Below the pieces are notes generated by a model. It was not told the DNA's origin. It ran no database searches and worked only from the letters and a program-made list of their open reading frames with translations. Positions 1 through 13,600 of a stretch of 64,000 nucleotides of DNA are shown one piece after another. Each line of letters starts with the position of its first letter. The stretch's first letter is position 1. The stretch is from Holothuria scabra (taxonomy: Eukaryota; Echinodermata; Holothuroidea; Aspidochirotida; Holothuriidae), in NCBI GenBank assembly GCA_037179385.1, contig CM074193.1, forward strand, positions 38,032,846-38,096,845, read 5' to 3'. The position numbers and the translations under genes were made by a program.

Positions 1-3000
1 CAAATCCTGAAATAAGTGCTGGCAAAAAGGGAATCAAATTACTTAAAAGTACACTGAAGGGCTACATCCCCTTTCAGCTTATTTTGAGATAATGCGCTAT
101 CAAATGTCAACATTCATGATCATTTTCAAATGCTTAAATATAATTGAGTACTGAGAACAGTTCCTGACAAGATTGTTCTAAGGGTAATTTTTCCGACATG
201 TGTGTGTTATATGCTTTGGAATGTGAGGCATGTATTGTGAGAATTCAATAACCAAATGATATAAGGAAGTCACACCAGCAAGAATGATGCTTCAGCAAAT
301 TTATCTGGTTGTCCAGAGGGCAACCTGCACTGGAAATTTGGTTTTCCTCCCTAAAACTTGGTTGTCCCCCACTGCAAATGCAAAATATATTTGCAAGCTG
401 TAACAGTGTTTCTTAGTAGTGATGCACTGAAATAGAAAGAAAAATAAAAGCTCTGCTGTAAGTTACGGTGCTGTAGCAACTGCAGACTCTAGAGAAAAAG
501 CAAAAGAGGCTCATCTGGATGCTTTCATGCCTTATGACACCCCTGTCACTAAGACTATTTTGTGATATGTCTTTTGCTCAATTGTTATAAAATCCAACTG
601 CAGTTTAATGCCTTTTGACAAATGCAATGTTTAAAAGAAAAGAAATATTATAACCCTCTCTCAGTCTAAAAGCAGTTTAGTAAACAATCAGGGCAGTAAT
701 GCAATTTTTATTAAAATAAAAACCTTTTCCTCTAATATATATTTAATAAAGTAATTTACAATGCAAGCATTAGCTCCAATTTTTATAATATTGTGTATAT
801 ATCACAATACTAAAATATGAAAGCAGCTTCTCTTCTTTACCTCTGCTTTCACTCTAGGACTACTATGGCTTTTCAAACATCCTCCTCAGGTTGAAAGGTC
901 AAGTTGAAAGTCATTTATTAGATTTTACAGAGCTATCTTTGTTTCCTGGTCTTCTAGCCAAATTATGAGATAGAAATTGGTGGCAATAAATCACTCTGCC
1001 GTTAGTAGCAGACTTGCATGGGGGCCTTTGCTTATTTTTGCTTTTAAGATAAACACATTAGGTACAGTAGTCCAATGGACAACCATGACATAATTTCTAT
1101 TCATTCATAATAAATTTATGTGGTCAGGAATGACCAGATGACTGATATATTTCTTCCCTGCACAAGGGACAGAACTTTGTGTTTATGTAAAATGCAGTAT
1201 TGACCTACTTTTACTGTACTTGACCTTCGTGATTTCTTTTTAAAGGTCTGGATTTGAATTGTTGAGATTTGCCACATGTGTGGAAATGGGAGGTACTGTA
1301 TGCAGTGTGATAACTTGAAAAATCAAGTGTTCAATTTCTCTCAAACTGCATGTGTTTGTATGGTTTTGAAATTTAATGTGCCCCAATGTTTTTGGGTAAT
1401 GGCCAAAAGTAATTGGGGTTGAAGGTGTGAAGGACACCTTGCTACTCCCTAAATACAAAATCATCTTAATGCTAGGAACCATAGTGCCCTTGGGCTCTTG
1501 TTTTTTCTTGCAGTGCAGGGCAAGTTGAGAATTTGGTGACAAATTTCCATCAGATTTATTGTAATGGTGGTAATTTTTAGCATGGATAGGCCTATGGGTC
1601 ACCCCCTCCCCCCCCCAAAAAAAATGGTGTAGGTTGTTTCATCCCATGGTGGGGGACTCTTGTACTGTGGCTAGGACCCTTTAGAGTACTATAATTTTCA
1701 GTGGCATTTTCTAGTCAAATTGGGCAGAGGAAAAGGCAGTAAGGAGTACAAGTTTGCTTAATTTGCTGTCAAATACCAGACAACTCTTACATATCCTCTG
1801 GTAAATTTATAACCTTGCAAGCTGCTTCATCTCTTAATATGTTTTTAAACATCATACTACAAACAGAAGGCAAATGACAAAAGATAAAAATACTTCACCA
1901 CTACTTACCTTAGTAAAAGTCAGTTTCACAAATGGCCTCTTTCCTTCACTCTTTCTAAATCTATGCAAATTAGTGCAGTGCCTGAAAGAACCATTTTGCA
2001 AACAAACCAATCAATTTTAACCACAATCATTTTGTAAAAAATGTCTTATCTATTTAGTACTGGACATGCATACTGTACTTTTATGAGCTTTTCATCAATT
2101 CAGGAATCTAAGGCATTCATACTTCATTCATACAAAGAGGAAATGTACAGATAAATTTTTATAATATGAACGCAGAGTCGCTGAATATTCATTAGAGGTG
2201 GAAGAAGAAGCATCCTTAGATAAAATATAAGGGCAGAGTCATTTATCTTACATGGTGGTTATGGCCAAGTCACTTCCTTAACCCACCTGCCCATACTGGC
2301 TGGTTAGAAAAATGACTCTCCCCTAAATTATATTGAGTATAATTTCTTAGAGGGAACATGTGCCTGCGGCAAGTTGAACTTTTGAACATAAAAAATTGTC
2401 AGAACAAAATTTGGGGGAGTTTGCCTGATATCCCTGCACACTACAATAAGTCTTCAAGTCCCATTTATAGGTCGTGCTCGCCAATTTGCAGAATATTTTG
2501 TATTGTGCTGGTTGCAAGGTGTACAGTATGGCCTTTATAAAAAGCTTAAAAATAGCTCCCTGAAAGAAACCTTATAAAATGCAGATCAAGGCCACCATTG
2601 AAGGGGCAATTTTATTGATTGTAAAACTGCATTTTTCAGGAATAGATGTACTGTATTTTGCTGGTCACAAAAAGCTCAGGGCCACAAAAACAGTTGTTTG
2701 AAAAACTGCTCTCAAAAAGTGACTTGCATCTCAACTTTATTTGGAAAAGTTGCAGTTGATTGTTTGTGTATATACCCTTTCATGGTTTGTTTGTTCCAAA
2801 CACAATGGATATATCCTGTATGCTTTGAATTTTGCTAAAAATGATTGTATAAGAGGTCAACCTTTCAGTGTGGAAACTTTTGTTATGCCTTAAATGGCCT
2901 CATTAGTTCAATTCCTAAGATTAGTAGTTGAAAAAAGAAAAGAAAAGAAAAACTGATAAGTGTGAGCAGTTGGTAAGGTAGTGTTTTGGCCCGGGTCACC

Positions 3001-3270
3001 TGGAGAATGAGAATTAATTGTACTGTTTTGAAAATGATGGGATGTTGTTCAATACTTTTTTGATGTACCGTATTAAAAGCATGGTATAAAAACCAAAGAT
3101 AAACGGTGCTGCAAACGCTCAGTGCAAGTGCAATTTCTCGTTTTCTACAAGGCCTTCAGTACTTGTTCAAAGCCATGAGTATGAGTGTGAGAATGAGTAC
3201 CTGATTCTCAAATTTTATGAACTACTGTACAAGTATGAGTCCAATGCCGTGAGTATGGGTGCAAGTGGAA

Positions 3271-4278
3271 GTGCTCTAACCATACCAGCTACTGTTCATC
3301 TCTGATTACCTTCCTAAGGATAAGGTGCACAGAAAGGAGTTTTCCAGCAAATTTGTCATCATCATTGCTGTGAGATTTGGTGATGAGAACTGTACAGTTG
3401 CAGTTTTAAATTATGATGATTAATGATGCATGTTCACAAGCCATGAGTACTCAAACTTGTACAAAAGAGATGAGTACTATACAAAGCCATGACTGTACTT
3501 TCTTAATTTGATGAGTACAAGTATGAGTACAAGTCACGAGTATTAGTACTAGCAAAGAAAAATGTTCTCTAGTACAAATACTGTATGAACTTGAGTACTT
3601 CAAGTCTGCTGTGCTGTATACGCTTCCAAGCTGTGGTTTCTAGGGCCAAAAATAAGATTTAGTAGGGCAAGGCCAACCTCTCCTACCTACTGTGCCTTGG
3701 TCCCTTCTTACTACTACTGGATAGTCTATTTATCATGGAATTATCACCAATTTACAGTTTGCTATAGCTTTCAGAGCATATGTTTGTGTCTCAGAGGACT
3801 CTAAGGCCACAGAGAAGTTGTTGCACAGTAGTGAATGCACTTTGTGGTAGTATTTTAGGAAGGCCAGTTGGTCATGAAAGTACATAGTTTTTTCACTGGT
3901 AACCTGCACTTAATATTATTGTCCAGCACTCTGAAACAAGTAGCCTTCTCCCACCCTCGACTCCTTTTTCAAACTGGCCAAATTCCGCTTAAAATGTAGT
4001 TGACCACAATTATCATCATCAGTGATCAAATACAGTATTCTGCCTCCATTTTCCAGTGTGTGAAGCATTGCAATCTACACTTCTCATCCAAATACCCACC
4101 TGGATTGCATAATTTGCATGCATCATTTATCATCATAATTCAACAATGTAACAGTACAGTTCATCACGAGATCTCATAGCTGTGATGATGACAAATTTGC
4201 TGAAAAACTCCTTTCTGTGCACCCCATCCCATGGATGGTAATCAGAGATGAACAGTATAGCTAGGACGATTAGAGTAT
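3271..4278. repeat. foldback element with ~160-bp inverted arms
   Basis: The arm at about 3271-3432 is the reverse complement, with scattered mismatches, of the arm at about 4117-4278. Both carry the strings GTAATCAGAGATGAACAGTA and GCAAATTTGTCATCATCA in opposite orientation. The roughly 680 bp between them has no coding frame. The left inner part, and the sequence just outside the left arm, are rich in GAGTAC/ATGAGTAC words (about 3170-3600). This looks like a non-autonomous DNA transposon or an inverted duplication. The outer ends are not sharp enough to name a target-site duplication. Confidence 0.65.
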
Positions 4279-4311
4279 AGACATCGCCTGTTCAGGACTC
4301 TTTCTCTTGGT

Positions 4312-4328
4312 GGGGGGGGGGGGGGGGG
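4312..4328 (+). repeat. poly-G run, 17 bases
   Basis: An uninterrupted run of 17 G lies at the right edge of the foldback element, 0.2 kb before the first visible SMS exon. Similar G or C runs recur in this window (for example 21591-21613 and near 31440, 41840, 42970, 53805, 60015 and 63760). Run lengths in the assembly may be unreliable. Confidence 0.8.
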
Positions 4329-4522
4329 CTGCATTTTTGCTGGACTCCAAATCCCACCAGACTGCATAACCTCTGGCTGGTTGAAGAACCAAAGTCTGCC
4401 CAGTTCAGCAGGGTTTTGGCCAATGGGGCAAATGTGGCTCCTCTGCCCCCCTCCCCATCCTGTACAGTCATGTCACTAACTCCTGTGCATTCATGATATA
4501 AATTTTTGAACTTTTCCTGCAG

Positions 4523-4678
4523 GAATGTTACAATCCAAGTATTCAGCAATGGCTACGTGACAGTTAATATCCAGGTTCCAGCAGCTGAGGGCAAAAACCT
4601 TGGCATCTCAGAAGAAGTGGACTTTGATTCTCTCATGAAGGATATGAAAGCTGCTATTTGTGCCAAGAAATTTAAAAG
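4523..4678 (+). CDS. SMS: SMS exon: N-terminal domain
   Basis: The exon follows a TTTTCCTGCAG acceptor and ends at AAAAG before GTAATG. It starts with the last base of a split codon and leaves two bases of an Arg codon. The encoded segment ([15 protein letters not shown] and on to [10 protein letters not shown]) aligns in position with the strand-rich N-terminal domain of animal SMS, which forms the dimer and which bacterial and plant spermidine synthases lack. This is the least conserved visible part, so it is identified mainly by phase and by its place before the linker exon. Confidence 0.85.
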
Positions 4679-7600
4679 GTAATGTTTTCATCCTGATCCT
4701 TGTCCTTCCCAACCCCTTGGTCTCCCCAGTTCTGCCCCCTTTTGCTACTTAAGGGGGAGTCATCTATCCAGCTGGGCAGTATGCATGGGCAGTTGGGTTC
4801 ATGAAATACAACTAACTTGGCAATAGCTCTCAGCTACTAAAGATAAGTGGCTGCCTTTATTTGACAGTTATTAATGACAGATATATAACTGTAATGCCTT
4901 TTAGGCATATAAAAGTAGATGCTTTATTTTGAAAGTTAATATTATTGCTGTACAGTGCATAAAACCCCTCTTTCCTATTAAAGTGCAGAAAAGTGAGCAC
5001 AAGCTCAGTGCCAGTGGTACATTTTGACAAATTTGTAATAAGTTGTATTTTTTTTTCATGGCAAACCTGCTTGAACAGACTTCTAAGCACAATGTACAGT
5101 ACTACTCTAAAAACCTTATTTTCTGAAACACTATGCAACTGTGAGAAACTAATCTTACGGAAGTGTCATAGATGTGCAGGCAGCATAACCAGTACAATTC
5201 TTAAAGTGGTGATGTGAACTGACCTCATTCTCTGTAACTTTATATTGGAAAGCAGTTTTGTTATGGTATATTATCAATTTGACCTCATTCTCTGTAACTT
5301 TATATTGGAAAGCAGTTTTGTTATGGTATATTATCAATTTTGTCTTTAATGGGTATCCTTTAATAAAACTAATGTAAATGAACTCTTTCCTGTTCAATGA
5401 ATAAATGTAATCATATTTGCACTGTCATGCAGGCCTGCAGACAGTGGGGATGGGGCCATGAGATGAGCCCCTGAAAAATATTCTTGCCCCCCAAATGACT
5501 TTGAGTTTGTCAATGCTTTGACTTTATTGTACATTTGTTTACTTTTTGCCCTTCCCTGAAAAACTTGTTTTCCCCTGGAAAGGTTTTAGCTCCTTTGGTG
5601 CCTTGGCTTGCTATGGGCCTGCTGTCATGTAAGAGTATAATGACAATGCCTTCACTCCTTTGTGCATGAGACAATAGGTGTGAATGTTTAATTTGTCTCC
5701 TCACTACAATCGGGGGACACTTACAGCAGTAGTGTTGCAAGACTTTTCAATCTAGGGGTGCATGAGGGAGGGGGGCATAAGGATTTGTAGGGGCACTGCT
5801 AAACATCACTCACTTAGCACAAAGCATAAGGTCCTAACTGGTGGGTTTCAGAGATCTATCTCAGGACCTTGGTTTGGTCCAGGGAGAAAAGTTCCAGTGG
5901 GGGTCAGGATGTGAAGCCGCCTGAAGCCCCTATGCATAGTTTTATGGTATTTGTTAGGTGTTTAAGTCTTCATGTAAGGGAAATTCTTTTGACCAAACAC
6001 TGGTGTGAAAATAAGTTCTAAAAAGGTAACTTAAAGTAAGATTTTATTGACACCAGGAGAGGATCTAGAAGACATTTTGAAAAGGATGGAGCTGAACTAC
6101 AGAGAAAGCACTGGATGGACAAAAGTCTACCTGAGCTGAGTGCCACCTTGAATTGGTACAGAATGTACAGAAAATTGTAATTTTAATGTTATGTGATGTT
6201 GTGACAATGGGTTCTCTCATGAATTCACACTTTTACAACACACAGTGTGACAAAAAATTCAAGGCAGGGCAGCCCTGTATGCAGAATGGGTAGGTTACTA
6301 TTGTGAATATGGTAGAATTTAATATCGCTTACTTGAGAGTTATTTCTCTGCATTGTCTGGGTGGTTTACTGTTATACAGTACAGCACCATTCACTGACAC
6401 AATTTGCTGATTGAGTGTTGTATACACAGCCTTTATAGCAAGGAAGCCTGTCACCAATCAACAAACTATTAAGATATAAAGTGTACTCTATACTTTTTGA
6501 AAGATAAAGAAGCTTGCTTATCATGCTGTAGATGTGTACCAAGCTAATCTTGAATTCATCACTTACCAAACTTCATAACCAAAAATATTTTGAAAACATT
6601 TGTTAAAATCAATGAAACTTGACAGTAATATTTTGTAATATGTCTTCCTCTTTAGGCTATATTTTGATGTTGATCGGAAGTAATCTTTAGAAAATGCATC
6701 TTGAAATGTAGGTGGCAGTACAGGTACTGTAGCAATGCTTACGAAGTAATCTTTAGTCAATCACTTCATAAAACAAACCAAATAAAATCCCATTAATTAC
6801 CACATTTAAGGCGAGTTTTTCTTATAATGATACTGAATAATCTCTTTTCTATCAGAATTCTATTTAGAACATCATAAAAGGCATTCTCATCATCAATTTT
6901 AGTAATTTTTGCAAATTTCTGATTCATACTTTTGCGGAAACTTGAAAATCTGGCCATGATTAACATTTTTGCTTTAAACATCAAAGATGTGATGGAAAGT
7001 AATTGGTTTTGATGTTGTTTGAAGAGGATCCATTGACGTTTATTCTGAAATTGCAATCAAATCGCCCTGACATGCTGCATTGGTGTTTAGGAGGCTGTGA
7101 TTCACTCAGGATAACTTACTATAAATAATGATCAAAACAAGTAAGAGACACTAAAAGTAAATATTTTACAGTGCTTGAAAGTGCAAGAACTTATTTTGAA
7201 ACAACATCCAAACCCCACAGATATCTTTTTATTTTAATTCCATGAATCTTTCACGATATTTGACAGCCCATGCAAACAAGATATTGGCTACGGCAAAAGA
7301 ATTGCTGAGGTAAAAAGGTCTGACTTTGGCAAAAATACACTTTACCTGGGCATTATTATTATTATTAGGTAACTTATCAATGCAAATAACAGTAAAAGTC
7401 ATGCAATTATATGTGCATGGCAAGTTTACGATAATTCTTTACACAATTGGTATGGCACCGTATTGTATGTAAACATAATTTTTTTCAGAAGTTCTGGAAT
7501 TCCATTGATAAAACCAACACAGCCGCTTTGAGAATTTTTCATAATTATGTCAAAAAGTTAAAACGGCTGGTTCTTTAATCTAAAGGTCACATGCGGCTGT

Positions 7601-10600
7601 GTCTAGTTCATGTGTCGTGTGCAGTAATCACTTCTTGACAGTGGTGAGTTACGTATAATACTGAATACATTTGCTCAAATTTCTATCATGGAGGAAATTT
7701 TATCATGAAACGGCTTGTCTTCAAATCATTACTCAAAACTAAGGCTTAATATCGAGCCATGTACAGTATTATGCAACTTTTTTACCGTTACGTTCCCGTA
7801 CAATGTCACGCAGTGTATCGCCTCGGCAAAATTTTTGCCAATATCGAATTGATTCGGCCTCGTCATTCACTTCGGCATTGCCAAATGCCGAGGAAATTTG
7901 CGAGGGTTGATTTGAGGTCTTACACATTACATATTTTAGGTAAAATCAGTCAGTAACTCTCCTAAATTGAATGATTCAGTGAGAAAATATATTGTTACAT
8001 GATTCCCAAGAGCCAATCATGAAACAGGACAGATCTACTCTGCTAGACTTATCCAAACTGGTGTAACTGCATTTGCTCTCTATAATAGGGGCTCAATTTT
8101 AAATTTTCCTGTCTTAGTGAGTTAGATAGAATTTTATGGCCCAGTTGCCAACCTATTGGTTCAATTCGAGCCTGCCACGGCCTTTTTTCCAGTTGTGGTT
8201 CACTAGCTTGTTTTCCCTACTCAATTGCATCACGCACAATGACAATAGGTTCCATTTTTAGAGTCTTTGGTAATGACTTGACCTAGGAATCGAACCTGGG
8301 CCTTAATTCCACGTGAGAGGCCAATGCTCTACTGCTAGACCAAACACAGGGTCAAATTTTTCTGGGACCAGGCATGGGTTTGGGTTCATATAAAGTCTAT
8401 TCTCCTTCTGCTGTACAGTACATGTGTAGTTCATTGGTTCTCAACTCTGGTGTGTACCCCCTCAGCATGTTGCTATTTCAGAGGGGTAATTATTGATAGC
8501 CAATTCTGTCCAGTTCATACAGTACAACCTCTAGATCTGATGTTGTGGTGATTATTAATTGGATGCTGGATGTTGTAGGGTAATGTAGCAGGGTAACTGA
8601 CTGTCCCAGAACACATTTGAATGTACAGTATTTGAATGGGTGATTAACAAATAGTTCACTGGAATGTTCCTCACTGTGAATGTGAAGTTGTGAACTGCAG
8701 TATAATGAAAACCATGTTTGAAATATTTTATGAGCCTGGAAAATTGGTAGGAAGGGGGAATGGAAAGAAAAAATTGGTCTACTGTGACCTGTGTATACTT
8801 CCAGAAAGTAAGGAAAATGGGTTATTATGCTGTAAATATATAATGCTGTAAATATTTATATGCATTGATGAAATAAATTAGAGACACTAAAAGTCAATAT
8901 TCTACAGTGCTTTAATGTAAGGTTCAAAATGAAATTTTCTAGGAGTCCTCTTCCATGTTAATCAATGAATTTGATTTAAAAAACATGGAGGTTTTAGGAA
9001 GGAGACACAACATTCTATTGACTCTTTGGGGCAATGTTTGTTGCGGACAATAATCTTCCTTTGCTTCCCAAATATTTCATCTCAATACCTAGACCAACTA
9101 GGATCAGTGATACATTGTCAAAATTCCAGTGACAGGGCATGCCCTTACGTTGTATCTCGTTAACTTTTCATTGCCAGCCAACATGAAAACATATGAAATT
9201 TTACACTTTCTTCGTTATTGGTCGCAATAAAGGTAATTTCTATTTATTTCTTTGGAGAATTTTAAAGCAATATACATTTCGAGTGTGTTTAGGAGTTATA
9301 CGGAAAGTTGCAAAAATTGGTAAAATGATTTAGCCTTTAACAATGCTTATAGCAGACGACTCATTGAATTGGTTGCAAAACAAAGAAAGTAAACTATTTA
9401 AACCTCCATTGACAGTCGTTTAGCTAAAACTTTTGATTAGAGTTTGAAACTTGTCCGTAACAAACCTCAGATCAAAGCATCTTTTAACAAAGACAATTGT
9501 TTCAGGATTACTTGGGTGTGAAAGAGGCAAATCCTCTAATAAGCATGGGACAGGTCAACAAGGCTTCACAATAGGAACAAACAGACCTGCTAATCAAAGT
9601 TTGATGCTTGAATGGAAATTACTATTTTTGAAGTACCCATTGTGTGACAGATAGGGCTGTTGTGTCTCCATCCTAACACCTCCCTGCTCCAAGTCTTCAT
9701 CCTCAACCTCTCCTTGCAGTTAGGAGGTCAGGAGTTTGACTCCTTGCTTGATCTTAACAAAGACTTAAAAATCATGAGGAAATGGGCACGGTAAATATAT
9801 ACACTTGATTTCCTTCCTTGCCCAATTACACAATTTGATGATTGACAGACAGTAATACTCCATGCAAAGACATTTAATCCAAGTCAAGACACCCTAGTCA
9901 CAGTATGCAGAGCAGGCAGAGGGGCTTTTGATTACAATCCTGCCCAAAGTACCATGTAATTTTTTGCAACCTAAGTGGGCTAGAAGCTCAGTGAAGTGAT
10001 AATAATAGACCTCCTGCAGTGGGTTTGGAAACTTGATATACCTCAGTTGACCAATAGATTACTGAGGTTAGAAAATCAACTTTTTTTACCGCAATCGTAA
10101 CAGCATGTGGAACCTGCGGCCATTGTGTTTGGTGCTCAGCATTAACCACTGAGGGAGGAAAGAGAGCCAGTGAGCCACAACTGGAAAAAAGACGGTGGCG
10201 AGCCTGACTTACAGCAGTTGATAATAGAAACTGAGCCATAGAACCTCATCTAAGTATTAAACTAACCTGACTCATGTTTTCATCAGTGTTCTCAGAGTTT
10301 TCGCTGCATTAACTCACAGTCCTGAGCACAAACATTGCATTGATTTCTACATTGTTCTTTCAGGTATCCTAAGATAAAGAGAGGTGATAGGTTTAACAGG
10401 CACTTTCCAACCACAGCTGACTTATGGGTAGAATATGACTTTGACAGAGTGGTCTTCGAGAAGGATTCACCCTTCCAGAATATCAAGATTATGCATTCAG
10501 AGCAGTTTGGAAACATACTCATCTTGGATGATGACATTAGTAAGTTGTTACTTGAATATTCATAATATACCCCATCCCAGTTTTACCCCACCTTTTATTC

Positions 10601-13600
10601 CATTTCTACCCCTTAACTTTACCCAACATTACATCGGCCATTTTCTTTTCTAAATGAGAGTATATGATGCATATGTGTTGGTGTGTCATGAAATCCCATC
10701 AAACTAAGTGGAGGCTTCACTACGTGTTAAGCCCGATGTGGAATTCTCTAGCAAATACCTCTGACTGACGGTCTTTTGAAGTAAATAATACTGAATCAGA
10801 TAGATAATGGTGCTTTGACCCCTCCCGCCTGCTCACACCAGCTCATCTCCATTTACAAAACTCGTTAAGTGTGAATAAACTTTTAAACTGTCTAGTGTCC
10901 ACAGAGAAAGTTCTCTTAACAGAGGTTAATTGTTCTCAACAAGACAATGGACTGTTCTGTGACAAACCAGGGAGGTGCTCTAGCAACTCCCTGGACAAAC
11001 TGGGGCAGCAAAGCTGCTTACTCATTGCCAGGTGAACTGTGAGCTAATTAAATACGATCATCTAACTGATAGTGCACGCTTCATTACATGGTTTAGTGAC
11101 ATGAGTGGACGATCCACATTGCGGAGTTGCCACCATGACTCATCAATTTTCCTGCTCCAGCCAAAGCTAAAACGCAAATCTAGTCAGATGTTTTACTCCC
11201 CAGGTAGCTACAATGCTGTCGCACGCTGCACAATTAAAGAATGCACAATATTCTGCATGCAACTAAGTCTATTGCACATTGTTCGCTGAATGCATGAAAA
11301 GTCCACATGCGTACGTGCACAAGCAGACAGTGTCCAGTGAGTTTACACTGTGCTGTGCTAGTACATAGCTAGTGTAAGATATATTTCTGGAGGGAGGAAG
11401 AAACTAATAAACAGCCATTGTTGTTGTGCTATACTTGCGTCAGACCACGATACACGTCAGACGACGATACACGTCAGATGATGATACGGCAAGTTCAAAT
11501 GTGGAACCGTCTTCGCATGAAGACAAGCAGAAGGTGCAAGCTCTGTGCCCTTCGGAGAGAACACGTAATGTGGTCTCACCCCAGAACACTCAGTGTTGCC
11601 CTGTATTTACAGTACAATAAGGCAAACTGCAGGATACCTCCCTCTTTTCTGTCCTGTGTTTTCACCTAACCTGAGTAAAGATAATTGGGTTGTGCTACCA
11701 TTATTAGGATGTCAAATGATTCACTCACAAGTTGCTGTATAATGTTAGAGAGTAACCTAAGTACAAAGTGTAGTGATATGCATCCCTGAAGTGGAAGTGC
11801 AATTGGATAACAGCCCCACAAAACACCTGCTACCTTAAGCTTGATTGACTACCACAAACAAGGTGTTTAAAACGGCAAAACCCTGCGATCTGAGGTGGAT
11901 CAAAATTTAAACACCAACCCAGGGTAAACCAGCATTCTGATACTGCCCCAGCTCTAAGTAACAATACCTTGATCACGGAGTATGAGGACATTATATGAGA
12001 CCACAGTGTAACTGAATATTCATTTACATGTATTCAATAACAAAAATTTAAACTGCCCAGCTGTGACTGGAACTGTTTCGGTTTGTGGTATGCTGTCCCA
12101 GTGTCCCAGTCTGCTTAGAGTACAAGTACTGTAAGTGTCCAGGCCTGGAATTTAACAATGGCCACGGTGGCCATTGCCGTCATACATTTCCTTTTTGCCG
12201 TGATGCCCTGGTAAAAGGGTTAAAATTCACGGCCAAAATTGCCATCATATCTTCCACAAATTGTTGCCATGCCCTTAGATCTTATTGCAAAGTTTTAACT
12301 TGTCACTAAAATGCAAGCAGTACTTGTTTGGTGAACATACATAGAAACTCAAAACTCCTAAAACTTGGCATTTAATCCTACATAAAAAATGTTACTTTCT
12401 AAATTCTTTCAGTTTTAACAATGAGATATATGCCTTGCAATTCAGCATTATACAAGCTACGTAGCCTGCTCTGCAGTTGCATGCCCAAGTACAACAGCAA
12501 GTCTTTATAAAAAGCACAGTGACTGGTTCGGCATTACCCAGGGCCAATCACAACTTGCGATACGGTCAATGGAAGTTAAGTGTGTAAAATCCCCACTTCG
12601 AGATCAAGTTACATTGATCATGTGCATACTGTACTGCACTGTAGTGGAAGACTTTCATTTCCTTTGCTGTGTGTGTGGATACTGGCTGGTTTTCTGTTTC
12701 ATTTTGGTCCTGGTTGGGTTCGTTTGTTTCTCAGGGTCTGTTTATAGTACTAAAAAAGCTCACATTACACACACTGCTGTTTTACGTTATTTCGGTAAGC
12801 AATGCAGTTGGTTCCATTTTGTATGATGCAAATAATTTTTCAAATAGTATTTGAACAAAATTAGTCTGTAACTGAAGTTGAGTCTTTTGAAATGTGCTTA
12901 TGACCTGTTCACCTCCAATTTGAAATTGAAATCGAAGCACAGTGGGACAACAGAGTTTTGCTAAATTTGTTATATTAAGAAATTGCCGTCATGTCTGTTA
13001 TTGAAATTTGAAAATGGCCATAATGCCCTGACTTATTGCCTTGGTGCCCTTAAAAATGGAAGATAAATGAAGGCCAAATGACGATGCCCCTTGAGATCTG
13101 AAGTTCAAGGCCTGAAGTGTCTTAATTTAAGAAAAGTCACAGAACAGCCATATAGGCTTCATTGAAACTAACATATCATGCAGTTATTACGGAAGGATTA
13201 AAACCACTGCAACATAAATATGGCATGGTTTATGTTTTGTTCAGTGTCTTCTCATGCTGTTTCGACTGCGGTAAAAAAGTTGATTTTCTAACCTCACTAA
13301 TCTATTGTTCAACTGAGGTTTATCAAGTTTCCAAACCCATTGCTGGAGGGCTATTATTATCACTTTACCGAACTTCTAGTCCACTTAGGTTTGCAAAAAC
13401 CTTACATGGTACTTTGGGCAGGATTGTAATCAAAACCCCCTCTGCGTACTCTGTCTGTCAATCATCAAATTGTGTAGTTGGGCAAGGAAGGAAATCAAGT
13501 GTATATTTTACTGTGACCAATTCATCATGTCCTGCATCTGAGAGTTACTTTTATATTCAAGAACTAATTGCATTGAGGTGGGGTGAGGTCACATATCATC

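Larger units (their letters stand above)
1..4522. other. region upstream of first visible SMS exon, no gene seen
   Basis: No open frame here resembles the start of spermine synthase or another known protein. The exon at 4523 begins with the third base of a split codon, so at least one earlier coding exon must exist. This stretch is therefore probably intron, with the first exon beyond the left edge. Around 296-372 there is a fragment of the GGTTGTCC/GGACAACC repeat family. At 1440-1500 there is a piece of the repeat seen at 18.5 and 40.0 kb. A foldback element occupies about 3271-4278. Confidence 0.5.

Noticed and set aside
8278..8347. tRNA gene on the - strand
   Set aside because: A and B boxes are present, but a full cloverleaf does not form and the same segment with a shared tail recurs in other copies. 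It is a SINE head.
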